Made by a program: the position numbers and the translations under genes. Positions 8,942 through 20,100 of a stretch of 64,000 bases of DNA are shown piece by piece (position 1 is the stretch's first letter; each line of letters begins with the position of its first letter). Location of the stretch: positions 1 to 64,000 of the forward strand of contig UQFQ01000010.1 in the NCBI GenBank assembly GCA_900540395.1, given 5' to 3'. The notes under the pieces are model-generated. The model was given only the letters and a program-made list of their open reading frames with translations, had not been told where the DNA came from and ran no database searches. This stretch comes from an uncultured Mollicutes bacterium (GTDB lineage: Bacteria; Bacillota_I; Bacilli_A; RFN20; CAG-826).

Positions 8942-9718
8942 TTATTTAAAGTAATAAAATAAGAAAAGAACTAGAGCTGATAAAGCAACAACAACAAAGC
9001 CTAAAATAACTGTTATTGAGATTAAAGAGGTTTTATTTAAAGCTGTCGTATCAGCTTCACTTTTAAAACTGACATTTAAATCAAAAATTCTTTCGTTTCT
9101 TTTAACAACAAATTTGTATAAAGCAGCCATGATGGTTGGCGAAAGAATAATTGCTGCAGCAATTTCACAAACCGCACCAGGTGCAATAAAAGTAGCAACA
9201 AAGTTACCAAAGCTACCAAAAATTTCTGTACTACCTTCAATAATTGAAGTTAAATCCATTAGATGTGAAATGTAGAAAATATCAAGGTAACCAAATACAT
9301 AAAGGCATCCTAAAGTTAAAACAGTATGTAATAAAGTTAAAATACCACACATTGGGGCTGAAATTGTCAAAAAACCTGCAAAAGTAGTCTTTTTTCTAAA
9401 AATATCGAATATTAATCCAGAAATAAATCCAAATAAAACTCTTGGTAAAATCGAAACGAATGGATTCAAAAATAAGTAATTAATTGTTCCTGGATATTGC
9501 AAAGCGACAAGCAAAGAAAGGACGCCCATGAAAAGTCCAAAGACCCCACCAGTCCATTTTCCAAAAAGCAAAGCACCAACTAAGACTAAAATATGCATTG
9601 TAGTAAAACTAATTGGGCCAAGCGTAATGTAGCCAATATAAGGTACATAAGAAAAAATAACAAATAATGCTAAAAACAAAGCATAAAAAGAAATATAAAA
9701 TATTGTTTTCCTATACAT
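8942..9718 (-). CDS. ECF transporter S component, probable pantothenate type
   Basis: This is an integral membrane substrate-binding subunit for an energy-coupling-factor transporter, with about six helices and a long central loop. The N-terminal helix plus the GPISFTTMHILVLVGALLFG segment is typical of S components. An in-frame upstream ATG (9733) is possible, but GAGGAGAG sits ideally before the ATG at 9718, which overlaps the coaX stop by 8 bases, so I place the start there (258 residues). Translational coupling to the pantothenate kinase gene points to pantothenate as substrate. This is guilt by association; the EcfA/EcfT energising module is not in the window. Confidence 0.8.
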   Translation of the reverse strand: MYRKTIFYISFYALFLALFVIFSYVPYIGYITLGPISFTTMHILVLVGALLFGKWTGGVFGLFMGVLSLLVALQYPGTINYLFLNPFVSILPRVLFGFISGLIFDIFRKKTTFAGFLTISAPMCGILTLLHTVLTLGCLYVFGYLDIFYISHLMDLTSIIEGSTEIFGSFGNFVATFIAPGAVCEIAAAIILSPTIMAALYKFVVKRNERIFDLNVSFKSEADTTALNKTSLISITVILGFVVVALSALVLFLFYYFK

Positions 9719-10475
9719 TTGAGCTCTCCTCATTCATTTTGTAAATTTCGTAAAGTCCATCAAGTATAAGGTTTTCATCATAAGTAAACTCATTTAATAC
9801 GTTTTTAATGATCTTAGAAAAACCTCCAGTTAAAATTCTTCTTAATCGATAGCCACATTCATTCTCCATCTCATTAGCAAATTCTCTAATCATAAAAGCT
9901 TGTCCGTAGACAATTCCAGATTCAATACAATCTTTTGTATTCCTTCCGATTACACGATTTGGAACAATAATTGGAGTTTCTAAAAGTTGACTTGTTGAAG
10001 AAACTAAGGTTTTTAGGCTAATTTCCATACCAGAAGTTATAGCTCCACCAATAAAGGCACCATTTTTATCTACAATATAAATTTTTGTAGCAGTACCTAA
10101 ATCAGCAACTAGCGAACATTCTCCATATTTGCTTTTTGCCGCTAATGCTCCGCTTAGCATATCAGCCCCAAGTTCATTTGGATTATCAATTTTTAAAGGC
10201 AATTTAGTCTTAATCTTTTTGCCTAAAATCAATGCATCCACGTTAAAAACAAGTTCTATTGCTCGATGTAAAATTGGGGTTAACAAAGGTACAACACTTG
10301 ATATAATTGCGCCTTCAAGTTTTACATCTTTTCCTACAATAGAGGATAGAGAATAAGCATACTCATCACTACTTCTTTCTCTATTCGTTCTAATTAAGTA
10401 GCTTTTGATAATGTATCCATTTTCAACCAAAGCAAACTTAATAGATGTGTTTCCACAGTCTAAACACAAAATCAT
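9711..10475 (-). CDS. coaX: Type III pantothenate kinase
   Basis: The enzyme phosphorylates pantothenate, the first step of coenzyme A synthesis. It is of the ASKHA fold. The phosphate-binding block DCGNTSIKFAL (6-16), the GADMLSGALAAK segment (about 102-113) and the second phosphate motif DLGTATKIYIVD (about 124-135) are all present, with conserved Asp residues. The length of 254 is usual. AAAGGA precedes ATG. It is in an operon with a putative pantothenate S component, so vitamin uptake and phosphorylation are co-expressed. Confidence 0.95.
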   Translation of the reverse strand: MILCLDCGNTSIKFALVENGYIIKSYLIRTNRERSSDEYAYSLSSIVGKDVKLEGAIISSVVPLLTPILHRAIELVFNVDALILGKKIKTKLPLKIDNPNELGADMLSGALAAKSKYGECSLVADLGTATKIYIVDKNGAFIGGAITSGMEISLKTLVSSTSQLLETPIIVPNRVIGRNTKDCIESGIVYGQAFMIREFANEMENECGYRLRRILTGGFSKIIKNVLNEFTYDENLILDGLYEIYKMNEESSNV

Positions 10476-10560
10476 AAAATTTGTTCCTTTCTACAGTCTT
10501 TAATAAGTACCGTGAACTTTACAGCCACTATTAAACCACTTTCAAGTTTTTAAAGCAAAT

Positions 10561-10619
10561 AAAAAGAGATTTGCAAGCTTTTATAAAGTCTTACTTCGAA
10601 TAAAAACACTGCAAATCTC
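10561..10619 (-). terminator. Terminator after leuS
   Basis: A 10-bp inverted repeat (GAGATTTGCA/TGCAAATCTC) separated by 34 bases is followed on the minus strand by five Ts. The long loop contains a smaller self-complementary stretch (CTTTTATAAAG). It starts 12 bases after the leuS stop and probably ends the leuS transcript. Confidence 0.7.
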
Positions 10620-10630
10620 AATTATTTTAA

Positions 10631-13036
10631 CTATTTAACAACAATTGATACGATTTTATTCTTAACAACAATTACTTTTACAATTGTTTTTCCGTTTGTA
10701 AAATTTTGAACCTTTTCGGAAGACAAAGCGGCCTCTTTTACAACTTCATCATTTTCATCTTTATTGACTTCTATTGTATCTCTTAATTTTCCATTTACTT
10801 GAACAGCCATTTTAATAGTTGAAAGTGTCGTTTTACTTTCATCATATGTTGGCCAAGGTGCAAATGTAATCATTTCTTCATGACCTAAATATTTATGCCA
10901 AATCTCTTCTCCGACAAATGGGCAAATACAATCAAACATCTTTATGAAGTTTTCAATATATGGTTTATAAATTTCAGTTGCTTTATAAAGTTCGTTTACA
11001 AAAATCATCATTTGTGAAATAGCAGTATTAAATTGTAGAGCTTCAAAGTCTTTTGTTACTTTTTTAACTGTTACATTATAGACATAATCTAAGCTACCAT
11101 TATTTTTATCACTGAATTTAGCTCTAAAAGCTTCATCTTCAAACATTCTATAAACTCTATCGATGAATCTTCTTGCTCCTTCTAAACCACTATTAGACCA
11201 TGGTAAAGAAGCTTCAAGAGGTCCCATAAACATTTCATAAAGTCTTAATGTATCAGCACCATAATTTTCAACAATATCATCAGGATTTATGACGTTTCCT
11301 CTTGATTTAGACATTTTTTCGCCATTCTCACCAAGTATCATGCCTTGATGGAATAATCTCTTAAATGGTTCTTTTGTAGATACTACTCCTTGATCATAAA
11401 GGAATTTATGCCAAAAACGAGCGTAAAGTAAATGTAAGACAGCATGTTCTTGTCCACCAATATAAAGGTCAACTGGTAACCAATGGTCTAAAAGTTTTTT
11501 ATCGGCTATGCATTTATCATTATGTGGATCAATATATCTTAAATAATACCAGCAGCTTCCAGCCCATTGAGGCATTGTATTAGTTTCTCTGGTTGCTTTT
11601 TTACCATCATAAGTAATATGAACCCAATCTTGAGCATGGACTAATGGAGATTCACCTGTTCCACTAGGTTTATATTCACTAAGTTCAGGTAAAACAAGTG
11701 GTAGCTCATTTTCTTTTAGACTAATCATTTTATCGCTACCATCAAACTCAATAATTGGAATAGGTTCACCCCAATATCTTTGACGTGAGAAAAGCCAATC
11801 TCTTAATTTGTAATTCACTTTGAAATTGCCAGCACCAAGTTCAACTAATTTTTTAGTAACAAGTTCTTTTCCTTCAGCAATATTTTTACCATTTATAAAA
11901 TCACTATTAATATGTGGGGCATCTTTTGTCATTGCTTCTTTAGAAATATCGCCTTCTAAAACTTGAATCATTTCAAGATTATATTTTTTAGCAAAGGCAT
12001 AGTCTCTTTCATCATGTGCTGGGACAGCCATAACTGCTCCGCTTCCATAGCTAGCTAAAACATAATCAGCAATCCAAATAGGAACTTTTTTGTTATTGAT
12101 TGGATTAATCGCATATCTTCCTAAAAATACACCACTCTTATCTTTATTTAATTCGGTTCTATCCATATCAGATTTATGAGAAACTTCTTCAATGTATTTT
12201 TCGACAGCTTCTTTTTGCTCCATTGAGACAATTTCTTTAACAAGAGGATGTTCAGGCGCTAAACAGCAATATGTACAACCAAATAATGTATCAGCTCTAG
12301 TGGTGAAAACTTTAAAAGTTTTTTCACATCCTTCAATTTTAAAAACAACTTCAGTGCCCAAAGACTTGCCTATCCAGTTGTGTTGAAGCTCAATGGTTGA
12401 TTGAGGCCAATCAAGCCCTTTTAAGTCTTCATCAAGTCTATCAGCGTAAGAAGTAATTTTAAGCATCCATTGTCTCATTGGTTTTCTAATAACAGGGTAG
12501 CCGCCTCTTTCACTTTTCCCATCAATGACTTCTTCGTTAGCTAAAACTGTTCCAAGTTCAGGACACCAGTTAACTGGTTTATAGTCAACATAAGCTAAGC
12601 CATTATCAAACATTTTCTTAAAAATCCATTGTGTCCACTTATAATATTTTGGGTCACAAGTCATAACTTCACGGTCATAATCATAAGAAAAACCAAGCAT
12701 CTTAATTTGTCTACGGAAGTTATCAAGATTCTTTAAAGTAAACTTTTCAGGATGCTCATTCATTTTCATTGCATATTGTTCAGCAGGAAGCCCAAAAGCA
12801 TCCCATCCAATTGGATGAAGGACATTAAAACCTTGCATTCTTTTCATACGAGCAACAATATCTGTTGCTGTATATCCTTCAGGGTGACCAACGTGTAAAC
12901 CTTGTCCACTTGGATAAGGAAACATATCTAAAATGTAATATTTTGGTTTAGAAAAATCTAAAGTATCGCACTTATATTCTTTTCTTTCATCCCATACTTT
13001 AGCCCATTTTTGTTCTACTTCTTTATGGTTATACAT
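10631..13036 (-). CDS. leuS: Leucyl-tRNA synthetase
   Basis: This class Ia synthetase charges tRNA-Leu. At 801 residues it is the usual bacterial size. The HIGH motif is HVGH at 48-51 (within [18 protein letters not shown]), the connective editing domain spans roughly 220-420 and the KMSKS motif is intact at about 574-578. The zinc domain is of the reduced type common in Bacillota. A GGGAGG-like ribosome site lies before the ATG. Its mRNA begins with a T-box leader and it forms a single-gene unit with its own promoter and terminator. Confidence 0.98.
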   Translation of the reverse strand: MYNHKEVEQKWAKVWDERKEYKCDTLDFSKPKYYILDMFPYPSGQGLHVGHPEGYTATDIVARMKRMQGFNVLHPIGWDAFGLPAEQYAMKMNEHPEKFTLKNLDNFRRQIKMLGFSYDYDREVMTCDPKYYKWTQWIFKKMFDNGLAYVDYKPVNWCPELGTVLANEEVIDGKSERGGYPVIRKPMRQWMLKITSYADRLDEDLKGLDWPQSTIELQHNWIGKSLGTEVVFKIEGCEKTFKVFTTRADTLFGCTYCCLAPEHPLVKEIVSMEQKEAVEKYIEEVSHKSDMDRTELNKDKSGVFLGRYAINPINNKKVPIWIADYVLASYGSGAVMAVPAHDERDYAFAKKYNLEMIQVLEGDISKEAMTKDAPHINSDFINGKNIAEGKELVTKKLVELGAGNFKVNYKLRDWLFSRQRYWGEPIPIIEFDGSDKMISLKENELPLVLPELSEYKPSGTGESPLVHAQDWVHITYDGKKATRETNTMPQWAGSCWYYLRYIDPHNDKCIADKKLLDHWLPVDLYIGGQEHAVLHLLYARFWHKFLYDQGVVSTKEPFKRLFHQGMILGENGEKMSKSRGNVINPDDIVENYGADTLRLYEMFMGPLEASLPWSNSGLEGARRFIDRVYRMFEDEAFRAKFSDKNNGSLDYVYNVTVKKVTKDFEALQFNTAISQMMIFVNELYKATEIYKPYIENFIKMFDCICPFVGEEIWHKYLGHEEMITFAPWPTYDESKTTLSTIKMAVQVNGKLRDTIEVNKDENDEVVKEAALSSEKVQNFTNGKTIVKVIVVKNKIVSIVVK

Positions 13037-13236
13037 TTAATTAACCTCCCATTTAATAAAAAAATCCTTAGAAATTCTAAGGACGTAATTTACGTGGTAC
13101 CACCTTAGTTCATCTTTAATTAGATGCACTCATTTATTGATTTTATAGTTTAAATAGATGTGAGACTTAAGATTCAACTTACTAACTTTCACCAAACGCT
13201 AGCTCTCTAAAAAGCTAAATTCTTAATTAATCATCT
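13037..13236 (-). ncRNA. T-box leader of leuS
   Basis: The leader holds the near-invariant T-box sequence AAGGTGGTACCACG (13106-13093, minus strand). It is followed by a hairpin (TCCTTAGAA/TTCTAAGGA, 13083-13065) and a run of Ts (13064-13057), the terminator arm. Uncharged tRNA pairing with the T-box would form the antiterminator and let leuS be read. Upstream, a GATGA K-turn-like stretch, an AGAG bulge and a distal stem (GCTAGC...GTTAGT) fit Stem I. A TTG leucine triplet at 13177-13175 sits where the specifier is expected, but CTT and CTC triplets nearby cannot be excluded without folding. Confidence 0.95.
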
Positions 13237-13242
13237 GCAAAA

Positions 13243-13271
13243 ATTATAAAGATTTAATTCTTCTTTTTCAA
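13243..13271 (-). promoter_or_regulatory. leuS promoter
   Basis: On the minus strand a TTGAAA box (13271-13266), a 17-base spacer and a perfect TATAAT (13248-13243) form a housekeeping-type promoter. Transcription would start near 13236, giving a leader of about 200 bases that holds the T-box. Confidence 0.85.
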
Positions 13272-13324
13272 TATAATCAAAATATTAAGATTTGACCTTT
13301 AATAAAGAAAATTTTAAATGATAT

Positions 13325-13361
13325 TTAAAAAAGTGAGGAAAGAATAAATTTCTTTCCTCAC
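13325..13361 (-). terminator. Terminator of the jet-glg gene run
   Basis: A perfect 12-bp stem (GTGAGGAAAGAA/TTCTTTCCTCAC, 13333-13361) with a 5-base loop is followed by Ts on the minus strand. It lies about 75 bases after the glgA stop and separates the jet-glg transcript from leuS. Confidence 0.9.
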
Positions 13362-13435
13362 ATTGATTCATTTTATTTAATTAAAATTGAGTTTAATATA
13401 ACCTCACTCGATATATTTAGCCAAATTAACCCCTT

Positions 13436-14887
13436 TTATTTTTTAGGCATTAATGAATGATAAAGTGCTAGGTATTCTTGACTTGGTTTAATCCAAGAAT
13501 GATCAGCTTTTAAAGCATTTAATCTCATCTTTTCAAATTCTTTTGGACGAGAATTATAAACCATAAGCGTTAATGCAGTAGCTTTTAATGCATCATTAAC
13601 ACTAAAATTATCAAATCCAAATCCATCAGCATCTTTATAATTATTTAAACCATAATTATAAGGAATAACACTATCTTTTAATCCACCAGTCCTTCTAACA
13701 ATTGGCAAAGTTCCATAACGTTGAGCAATCATTTGACCTAAGCCACATGGTTCAAAAGCGCTTGGCATAATAAAGAAATCACTAGCGGCATAACATTTAT
13801 GAGCCATTTCATTGTTATAGCCAATATAAACTCTGACGTTATGTAAGTATTTCATATGGAGAGCATTGTAATAATCTTCAGCGTATTTTTCTCCACTTCC
13901 AACTATTGCAAAATTACCACCACTAGAAACAACAAAATCAGCCATGGCATTAATTAACTCAAGACCTTTTTGATCAGATAAACGAGAAACAACACTATAT
14001 AATGGTTTCCCTTGTTCTAACTCAAATTCCTCGCAAAAAGCCTTTTTATTTAATCTTTTTCCTTCAGCAAAATTCTTTTGATTATAGTTTTTGTAGATTA
14101 ATTTATCATGTGCTGGATTAAATTCTTTATAATCCATACCATTTAAAATTCCACAAAAATCATTTTGTCTTAAAATTAAATCATACCAAAGACCTTTCGA
14201 GCCATCTGGTGTTTTAAGTTCATAAGCATGAGTTGGTGAAACTGTTGTAATTTTATCAGCGTACCTAATGCCTGCTTTTAAAGTTGAAACTTGACCATCG
14301 AGTCTAATTTTTCCTGAGTAAAATAAATTAGCATCAAGTTCATAAAAATCATAAAGTGAATCAACACCAAAATAACCTTTAAATAAAGGATTATGAATTG
14401 TTAAAACAGTTTTAACTTTGCCAAGTTGTGTGTCATGAGAATATTTTTCTTTTAATAAACAAGGAACCATACCAGTTTGCCAATCATGACAATGGACAAC
14501 ATCAATTTCATAAGGCAAACGGCGAATAAGTTCAATTACTGCTAAAGAAAAATAAGCAAATCTTTCTCCATCATCATAATAGCCATAAAGACCACCATTT
14601 CTAGCAAAATAGTTATCGTTTTTCACTAAATAATAATCAATTCCTTCATACTCAACATGCATAATTTCAGTAGGAATTGAACGCCAATTCATTTTGACGT
14701 TAAAAGTATATAAAGATTTAAAACGATATTTCTTTTTATCAATGCTCCCATAAAAAGGAGAGATGATACTCATCGTATCATCTTTTTCTTTTTTGGCTAT
14801 TTCTTTCGAAAGAGCATAAACTACATCAGCTAAGCCCCCAGTTTTAGAAAATGGTAAGGCTTCGCTACTACACATTAAGATATTCAT
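13436..14887 (-). CDS. glgA: Glycogen synthase (ADP-glucose)
   Basis: This GT5 glycosyltransferase extends alpha-1,4-glucan chains from ADP-glucose. The ADP-glucose motif KTGGLADV (15-22) is intact, as is the C-terminal EPCGLGQM nucleotide-sugar site, with a GT-B fold over 483 residues. It starts 3 bases after glgD and is the last gene before the terminator. Branching enzyme and phosphorylase are not in this window, so the polymer pathway is completed elsewhere. Confidence 0.97.
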   Translation of the reverse strand: MNILMCSSEALPFSKTGGLADVVYALSKEIAKKEKDDTMSIISPFYGSIDKKKYRFKSLYTFNVKMNWRSIPTEIMHVEYEGIDYYLVKNDNYFARNGGLYGYYDDGERFAYFSLAVIELIRRLPYEIDVVHCHDWQTGMVPCLLKEKYSHDTQLGKVKTVLTIHNPLFKGYFGVDSLYDFYELDANLFYSGKIRLDGQVSTLKAGIRYADKITTVSPTHAYELKTPDGSKGLWYDLILRQNDFCGILNGMDYKEFNPAHDKLIYKNYNQKNFAEGKRLNKKAFCEEFELEQGKPLYSVVSRLSDQKGLELINAMADFVVSSGGNFAIVGSGEKYAEDYYNALHMKYLHNVRVYIGYNNEMAHKCYAASDFFIMPSAFEPCGLGQMIAQRYGTLPIVRRTGGLKDSVIPYNYGLNNYKDADGFGFDNFSVNDALKATALTLMVYNSRPKEFEKMRLNALKADHSWIKPSQEYLALYHSLMPKK

Positions 14888-14890
14888 AAA

Positions 14891-16006
14891 CTAAACGATT
14901 ACTCCTCTTGGAAAATAAAGTGGATGAGACTCAGTTCCATAAACATCCTTTTTGTTTTCAAAGATGGTGCGCTTATCAGCAATTACATTCTTAAGATGGA
15001 CTCCTCTTTTAATTGTTGTGTGGGTAAAGATAATTGAGTTTTCAACAATTGCCCCTTCTTCAACAGTGACGTCACGAGAAATAATTGAATTTTTCACTGT
15101 ACCTTCAATATTTGTTCCATTAGCCACTAATGAATTTGTAACATTAGCATTTGGTCCATACAAAACAGGATGTGAGTTATGAGTTGTTGTATAATAAACC
15201 CACTCTGGATCTTGGAAGAATTCTCTTAAAACTTCTGGGTTATTTAATAATTCAAGTGAATATTTAAAATAATGTTCTAAAGAATCAAAGAATCTAACAA
15301 AACCAGTAAATTCGATAGCGTTAACTCTTGTAACAAAATTAACAAGATATCCAACCAAGCTTTCGACATTAATCATGGCAGAAATTTGACTTGATTTAAC
15401 TAAAAGTTCAAGAAGTAAAGTTTTGTCGATAACCATGGTATCAAGTAAAATATTAGCTCTTGAAGATTTTTGATCTTCATATATTTTTTGTACACAATTT
15501 AAGTTATCAACTACAAGCTTCTTACATTTTGAAAATTCAGTTGAGTCTTCAACTTTTTTATAAACAAGTGAAACTTGTTTACCGCTTTTAATATGATCTT
15601 CGACTATTTTTTTATAATCCATTTTCATAATAAAAGCACTATTTGTAATAACAACATATTTGACTTTGTCATCATATAAGACGAAGTCATTTTCTTTAAT
15701 GTTATTAATATCAGTATTAAAAACAGGATTAATAATACCTTCTTCATTAATAAGAATTGATAAATAACCTGTTTTTGGATTAGCTAAGTAAGTATTGGTA
15801 TTTCCAATATGTTTATAAATTGAATTAGAATGATTCTTAGCAAGAACACAAATATTATCAATTCCACTATTTGATAAATTAGATAAAGCAAAATCGATAA
15901 AAGCATATCTTCCTAAAAGCGTTGTACTTGCAAGAGGTCTCTCTCTAGTAAGAAGACCTAAATCACAATTTTCGTATAAATCAACAATTGCTAAAACATT
16001 ATTCAT
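14891..16006 (-). CDS. glgD: Glucose-1-phosphate adenylyltransferase GlgD subunit
   Basis: This is a nucleotidyltransferase-like protein followed by a left-handed beta-helix, homologous to GlgC. It lacks the GlgC pyrophosphorylase loop: the N-terminal GGxGTR signature is replaced by LLTRERPLASTTLLGRYAFIDFALSN. That is typical of the GlgD regulatory or non-catalytic subunit of Bacillota, which pairs with GlgC to raise activity. The length of 371 equals that of GlgC. It lies 11 bases after glgC and 3 before glgA in one operon. Confidence 0.93.
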   Translation of the reverse strand: MNNVLAIVDLYENCDLGLLTRERPLASTTLLGRYAFIDFALSNLSNSGIDNICVLAKNHSNSIYKHIGNTNTYLANPKTGYLSILINEEGIINPVFNTDINNIKENDFVLYDDKVKYVVITNSAFIMKMDYKKIVEDHIKSGKQVSLVYKKVEDSTEFSKCKKLVVDNLNCVQKIYEDQKSSRANILLDTMVIDKTLLLELLVKSSQISAMINVESLVGYLVNFVTRVNAIEFTGFVRFFDSLEHYFKYSLELLNNPEVLREFFQDPEWVYYTTTHNSHPVLYGPNANVTNSLVANGTNIEGTVKNSIISRDVTVEEGAIVENSIIFTHTTIKRGVHLKNVIADKRTIFENKKDVYGTESHPLYFPRGVIV

Positions 16007-16017
16007 ACTCGGTCTCC

Positions 16018-17133
16018 TTAATCAACTAAAACAACACCTTCATTGTTTTTATTAATAACTTCGCCATCTTTAATTTTGACATTTGGTCCAACGATAGCGT
16101 TTTCTACATAAGCGCCCTTTCCAATTCTAGCTCCTGGCATGACATAACTTCTAACAACTTTAGCTTTTTCATCAACTAAAACTTCGTTAGAGATTACGCT
16201 TTGACTGACTTGGCCAAGAATTATAGCTCCTTGATTAATTAAAGAGTCATCAACAATTGCATCTTTTCCAATATATTGAGGCATCGAATGGGTATCTTCG
16301 CTAAAAACAGTTGGGAATTCAGAAAAATGAATAATGTCTTCTTTACCCATTGAAGGAAGAAGTTCCATATTAGCTGCATGCAATGAATCAAGAGTTCCGA
16401 CATCTCTCCAATATCCAGAGAAGCGGTATGCCATAACTTTCTTATTTTCTTTAAGTAAAGTTGGGATGATATTGCTACCAAAATCATGTGAAGAATTTGG
16501 GTCTTTTGCATCTTCAATTAAAGCTTTTCTAAGTTCTTTATATGAGAAAACATAAATTCCCATACTTGCTAAATTTGATTGTGGTTTCTTTGGCTTTTCA
16601 ACAAATTTAGTAATTTGGTCGTTGCTATCAACCTCTAAAATACCAAATCTGCTAGCTTCTTCCCAAGCAACTTCGATAACTGAAATTGTACAAACAGCGC
16701 CACTAGAAATATGAAGATTAATCATATCATTGTAAGTAGTTTTATAAATATGGTCGCCACTTAAAATTAAAACATAATCAGGTTCTTCATCATCTAAGAA
16801 ATCTAAGTTTTGATAGATTGCATCAGCAGTTCCATTATACCAATTAGCTCCTTCTTCAGTTTGATGTGGAGCGAGTGATTGACATTTACCATTGACACCA
16901 TCAAAACCCCAAGTTGATCCGTTTCCAACATAATTTGATAAAACGGCGGATTCATATTGGGTTAAAACACCACAAACCGTAATATCACTATTTGCAACAT
17001 TAGACAGCGAAAAATCGATGATACGATATTTGCCACCAAAATGGACAGCTGGCTTAGCTATCTTTTTGGTTAAAGCTTTTAAACGAGTGCCTTTCCCACC
17101 CGCAAGTATCATCGCAACTACCTTTTGCGCCAT
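16018..17133 (-). CDS. glgC: Glucose-1-phosphate adenylyltransferase GlgC
   Basis: This enzyme makes ADP-glucose from ATP and glucose-1-phosphate, the committed step of glycogen synthesis. The catalytic loop AGGKGTRLKALT (11-22) and the FGGKYRIIDFSLSN segment (32-45) are intact, as are GDHIYK (about 135) and the C-terminal beta-helix. A textbook AGGAGG precedes its ATG in the 17-base gap after jetC. No terminator or obvious promoter lies in that gap, so glg genes may be read from the jet promoter or from one inside jetC. Confidence 0.97.
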   Translation of the reverse strand: MAQKVVAMILAGGKGTRLKALTKKIAKPAVHFGGKYRIIDFSLSNVANSDITVCGVLTQYESAVLSNYVGNGSTWGFDGVNGKCQSLAPHQTEEGANWYNGTADAIYQNLDFLDDEEPDYVLILSGDHIYKTTYNDMINLHISSGAVCTISVIEVAWEEASRFGILEVDSNDQITKFVEKPKKPQSNLASMGIYVFSYKELRKALIEDAKDPNSSHDFGSNIIPTLLKENKKVMAYRFSGYWRDVGTLDSLHAANMELLPSMGKEDIIHFSEFPTVFSEDTHSMPQYIGKDAIVDDSLINQGAIILGQVSQSVISNEVLVDEKAKVVRSYVMPGARIGKGAYVENAIVGPNVKIKDGEVINKNNEGVVLVD

Positions 17134-17150
17134 TAGCGTAAACCTCCTAT

Positions 17151-20100
17151 TTATTCTTTTTCAAATAGACGAACACAACTCTTATTCTTGTCATGTAAAA
17201 CAATTAAGGTTTCATCAACTAATGGTGAAATATCAGGAATCTTATCATATGGAGCACTAAGAATAACTTGTAAGGAGAATTTTCTTAAAAGCTTGATAGC
17301 TTCTGTCATTCTGCCTCTATCCATCTTAGAGAATGCTTCGTCAAATATGATAAGACGTAATGTGTTCCCCATTTCTCCTTCATCATTGACATGATATAGT
17401 TGTGCAAAGGAAGCGAGAACAGCGATATAGAATGGTGTCTGGGTCTCACCACCACTCTTTTTCTTAATCATTTTTGAGAGTCTTTGCTCATCACCAGTAT
17501 CTTTATTATACACTATTAAATCAAAATCGAGATAACTTCTATAATCAGTAAATTTAGAAATATTTTCTAAAAGTTGATTGTTTTTAGAGTTATCACCAAC
17601 ATCGACAATTTGTCTGAAAAGATCTTCCATGACATCTTTATATTTATTGATGAATTCAGTGTCATCTTTTCCACCGTTAATAACTAAATCATCTTTTAAC
17701 ATATCGTAATATCTACGATAAACAATTGATGGTTTAACAGTGAAACGATATAAATCACGTCCGAAAGAAGATTGTTTTAAAGCAGTATTTAAATTTTCAA
17801 TTTGATCTTCAACATCTTCAATAGCACCTCTTAATTTAAAGATAAAGTCATCTTTAAATTGTTTAGTTGCTTTTTGATAAGAATCTTCAATCTTTTCTTT
17901 ATATTCAGGAAGTTTAACATCTCTAAATTCTTTAAGTTCGTTTTCAAAAATATCGTTATTTTCAGTTTCAACATCATAACTTAAGTGATAATCTTGACAA
18001 TAATCTCTTCTTAAACGAACTACTTGATTGTAGATGTTATTAACAAGGTATTGTAAACGTGAAAATTCCACATTAAATTCTTGCAAAATTTCAAGAGTAG
18101 ATTTTCCATCAGCAATTTCTTTTTCATAAATTGGTAAAGCTTGATCACTAACAAGGAAAGGATCATAGTGAGAATTGATGGCATCTTCTTTATCTTTAAC
18201 AGTTTTTTGTTCAGCAAGAATTCTTTCTGATTTAATATTTTCAATATCTTTGATTAAATTACCTTTTTCAAGGTTAACTTTATCTTTAGATTCATTAATC
18301 GATTTAATATCAGCATCAATATCAGCAATACGAGAATCAAGTGATTGAGCTAATGGAGAATCGTTATTTTTAAGTTCTTCATTAATATAATCAAGGGTAT
18401 TTTTAAGACCAGGTAAATCACTAATTCTCTTTAATAACACAAAGATATTATCGATTTCGCTTGAAGTGAAAAGTTCAAGACGATTTGCTTCATCGATTAA
18501 TTCTTTTATATCTCTATAAGTCTTTAAATTGTCTAAATTAGATTGCAATTGACGAGATTTTTCGTTAATAAAACGAGAATCAATATTACGTCCAATAAAG
18601 CTAGATGCATAGGTTCTTGGGTTAAGTTTACTCATGGCAAAATTACGATATAAATCACATTCCATGGTAATACCATTTCCACTTTCTCTAGCTTCTTTAG
18701 GATCTTTTGATTTATGAACACGACCTAAAAGGAAATTAGTATAAGCTCTTGCCCCTTCATGGTCGGTGATAATTTCTTCAGCAAGCGAACCTTCTTGGCA
18801 TTCTGGTTCTCTTTCGATAATTTTTTCTTCATCAACAAGAGCAGTTCCATAATATGAGTATTCATTTAAAAGATTTCTTAAAATCTTATAAGCATCATCA
18901 TAATATTTTGGAGTAACAAAAAGGTTAAACTTTTGAGCATAAAGCAAACCTTCAATAGCATTTGACCATCTTAAATCATGAATATCAACAAGGTCAGCAT
19001 AAATTGAAACTTCAATATGTTTGCCAAATTGTCTTTCAAGTCTTTCTTCTAAAGCGTTTTTAATATAGCTTAAACGTTGGTCATAGCTCTTTGTACCTTT
19101 TTTAATATCTTGCTCTTGAGATCTAATTTCACGGACTTCTTTTTCAAGATTTTGAATTGTACGAGCTAAATTAACTGCAAGCGAAGAAACATGATTTTTA
19201 AAGATTAAAAGTGTATCTCTAAAATCTGATAAGTCACTTTTAGTAAGTTTTGTTAAGTCAGTTAAGAAGTTATTTTTAAAGTTTTCACAAGCATTAATAA
19301 CCTCTTTACTTGATGCTTTAAGTTCATTTACTTCTTCAGCTTTATCTTCGCCTAAAACATCAATATCGATTTCTGCTAAATCATTATTTAAAGCGTTGGC
19401 GCATCTTTCAAAATTGTCAACATATCCAGAAAGTGATCTTTTAACAATATCGACATTTTGGTTAATTGCATTAATCTTATCTTCGCAATCTCTTTTTTCA
19501 TCTTTAAAGTTTTGAGCAATACGAATCGAATCATTACTTGCTCTATCACTAATAAGTTTTGTCTTTTTACTTTCAAGTTCGGCTAGATTATTTGCAAAAT
19601 CTTTAAGTTCTTCATCAATTTCAGCAATACGTTTTTGATTGCGTTCAATTAAGTTATTTAAATTTCTAAGTTTAGTATAGCTTTGTTCAAGTTGACACTT
19701 ATCAATAATGTATTGAGCAATAACAAAATTCTCTTTTTGACGTTTATAAACATCATAATTTTGTGAAATTTCTTCAAGCCTTTTAACTCTTTTTTCTATA
19801 TTATTAGCTTCAACTTCAAGTTTTTTATATTGAAGAATATTATCTTGCAATGCATCAAGTTCAATATTAGCTTGAGGGTCACAAACATAGTCGGTAATAA
19901 AGGTTGTAATATCAGTAATTGGAGTAAAGGAAGTTGCCTTTTTCAAAAGTGAAAAATATTTATCCTTTAATCCGCCAAATTTTCTCTTCAAGAAATCCTG
20001 ATATTGTCGATTACTATCGAAGAATTGGAACTTTCCAGGATAATTTTCATTAAAGAATTGTAAAAGAGTTTTATAATCCATTGGTACTCTATCTTTAACA

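Noticed and set aside
16239..16555. Reading frames on the plus strand and in other frames inside glgC and neighbours
   Set aside because: They overlap genes with clear protein motifs and lack ribosome sites, so they are shadows.
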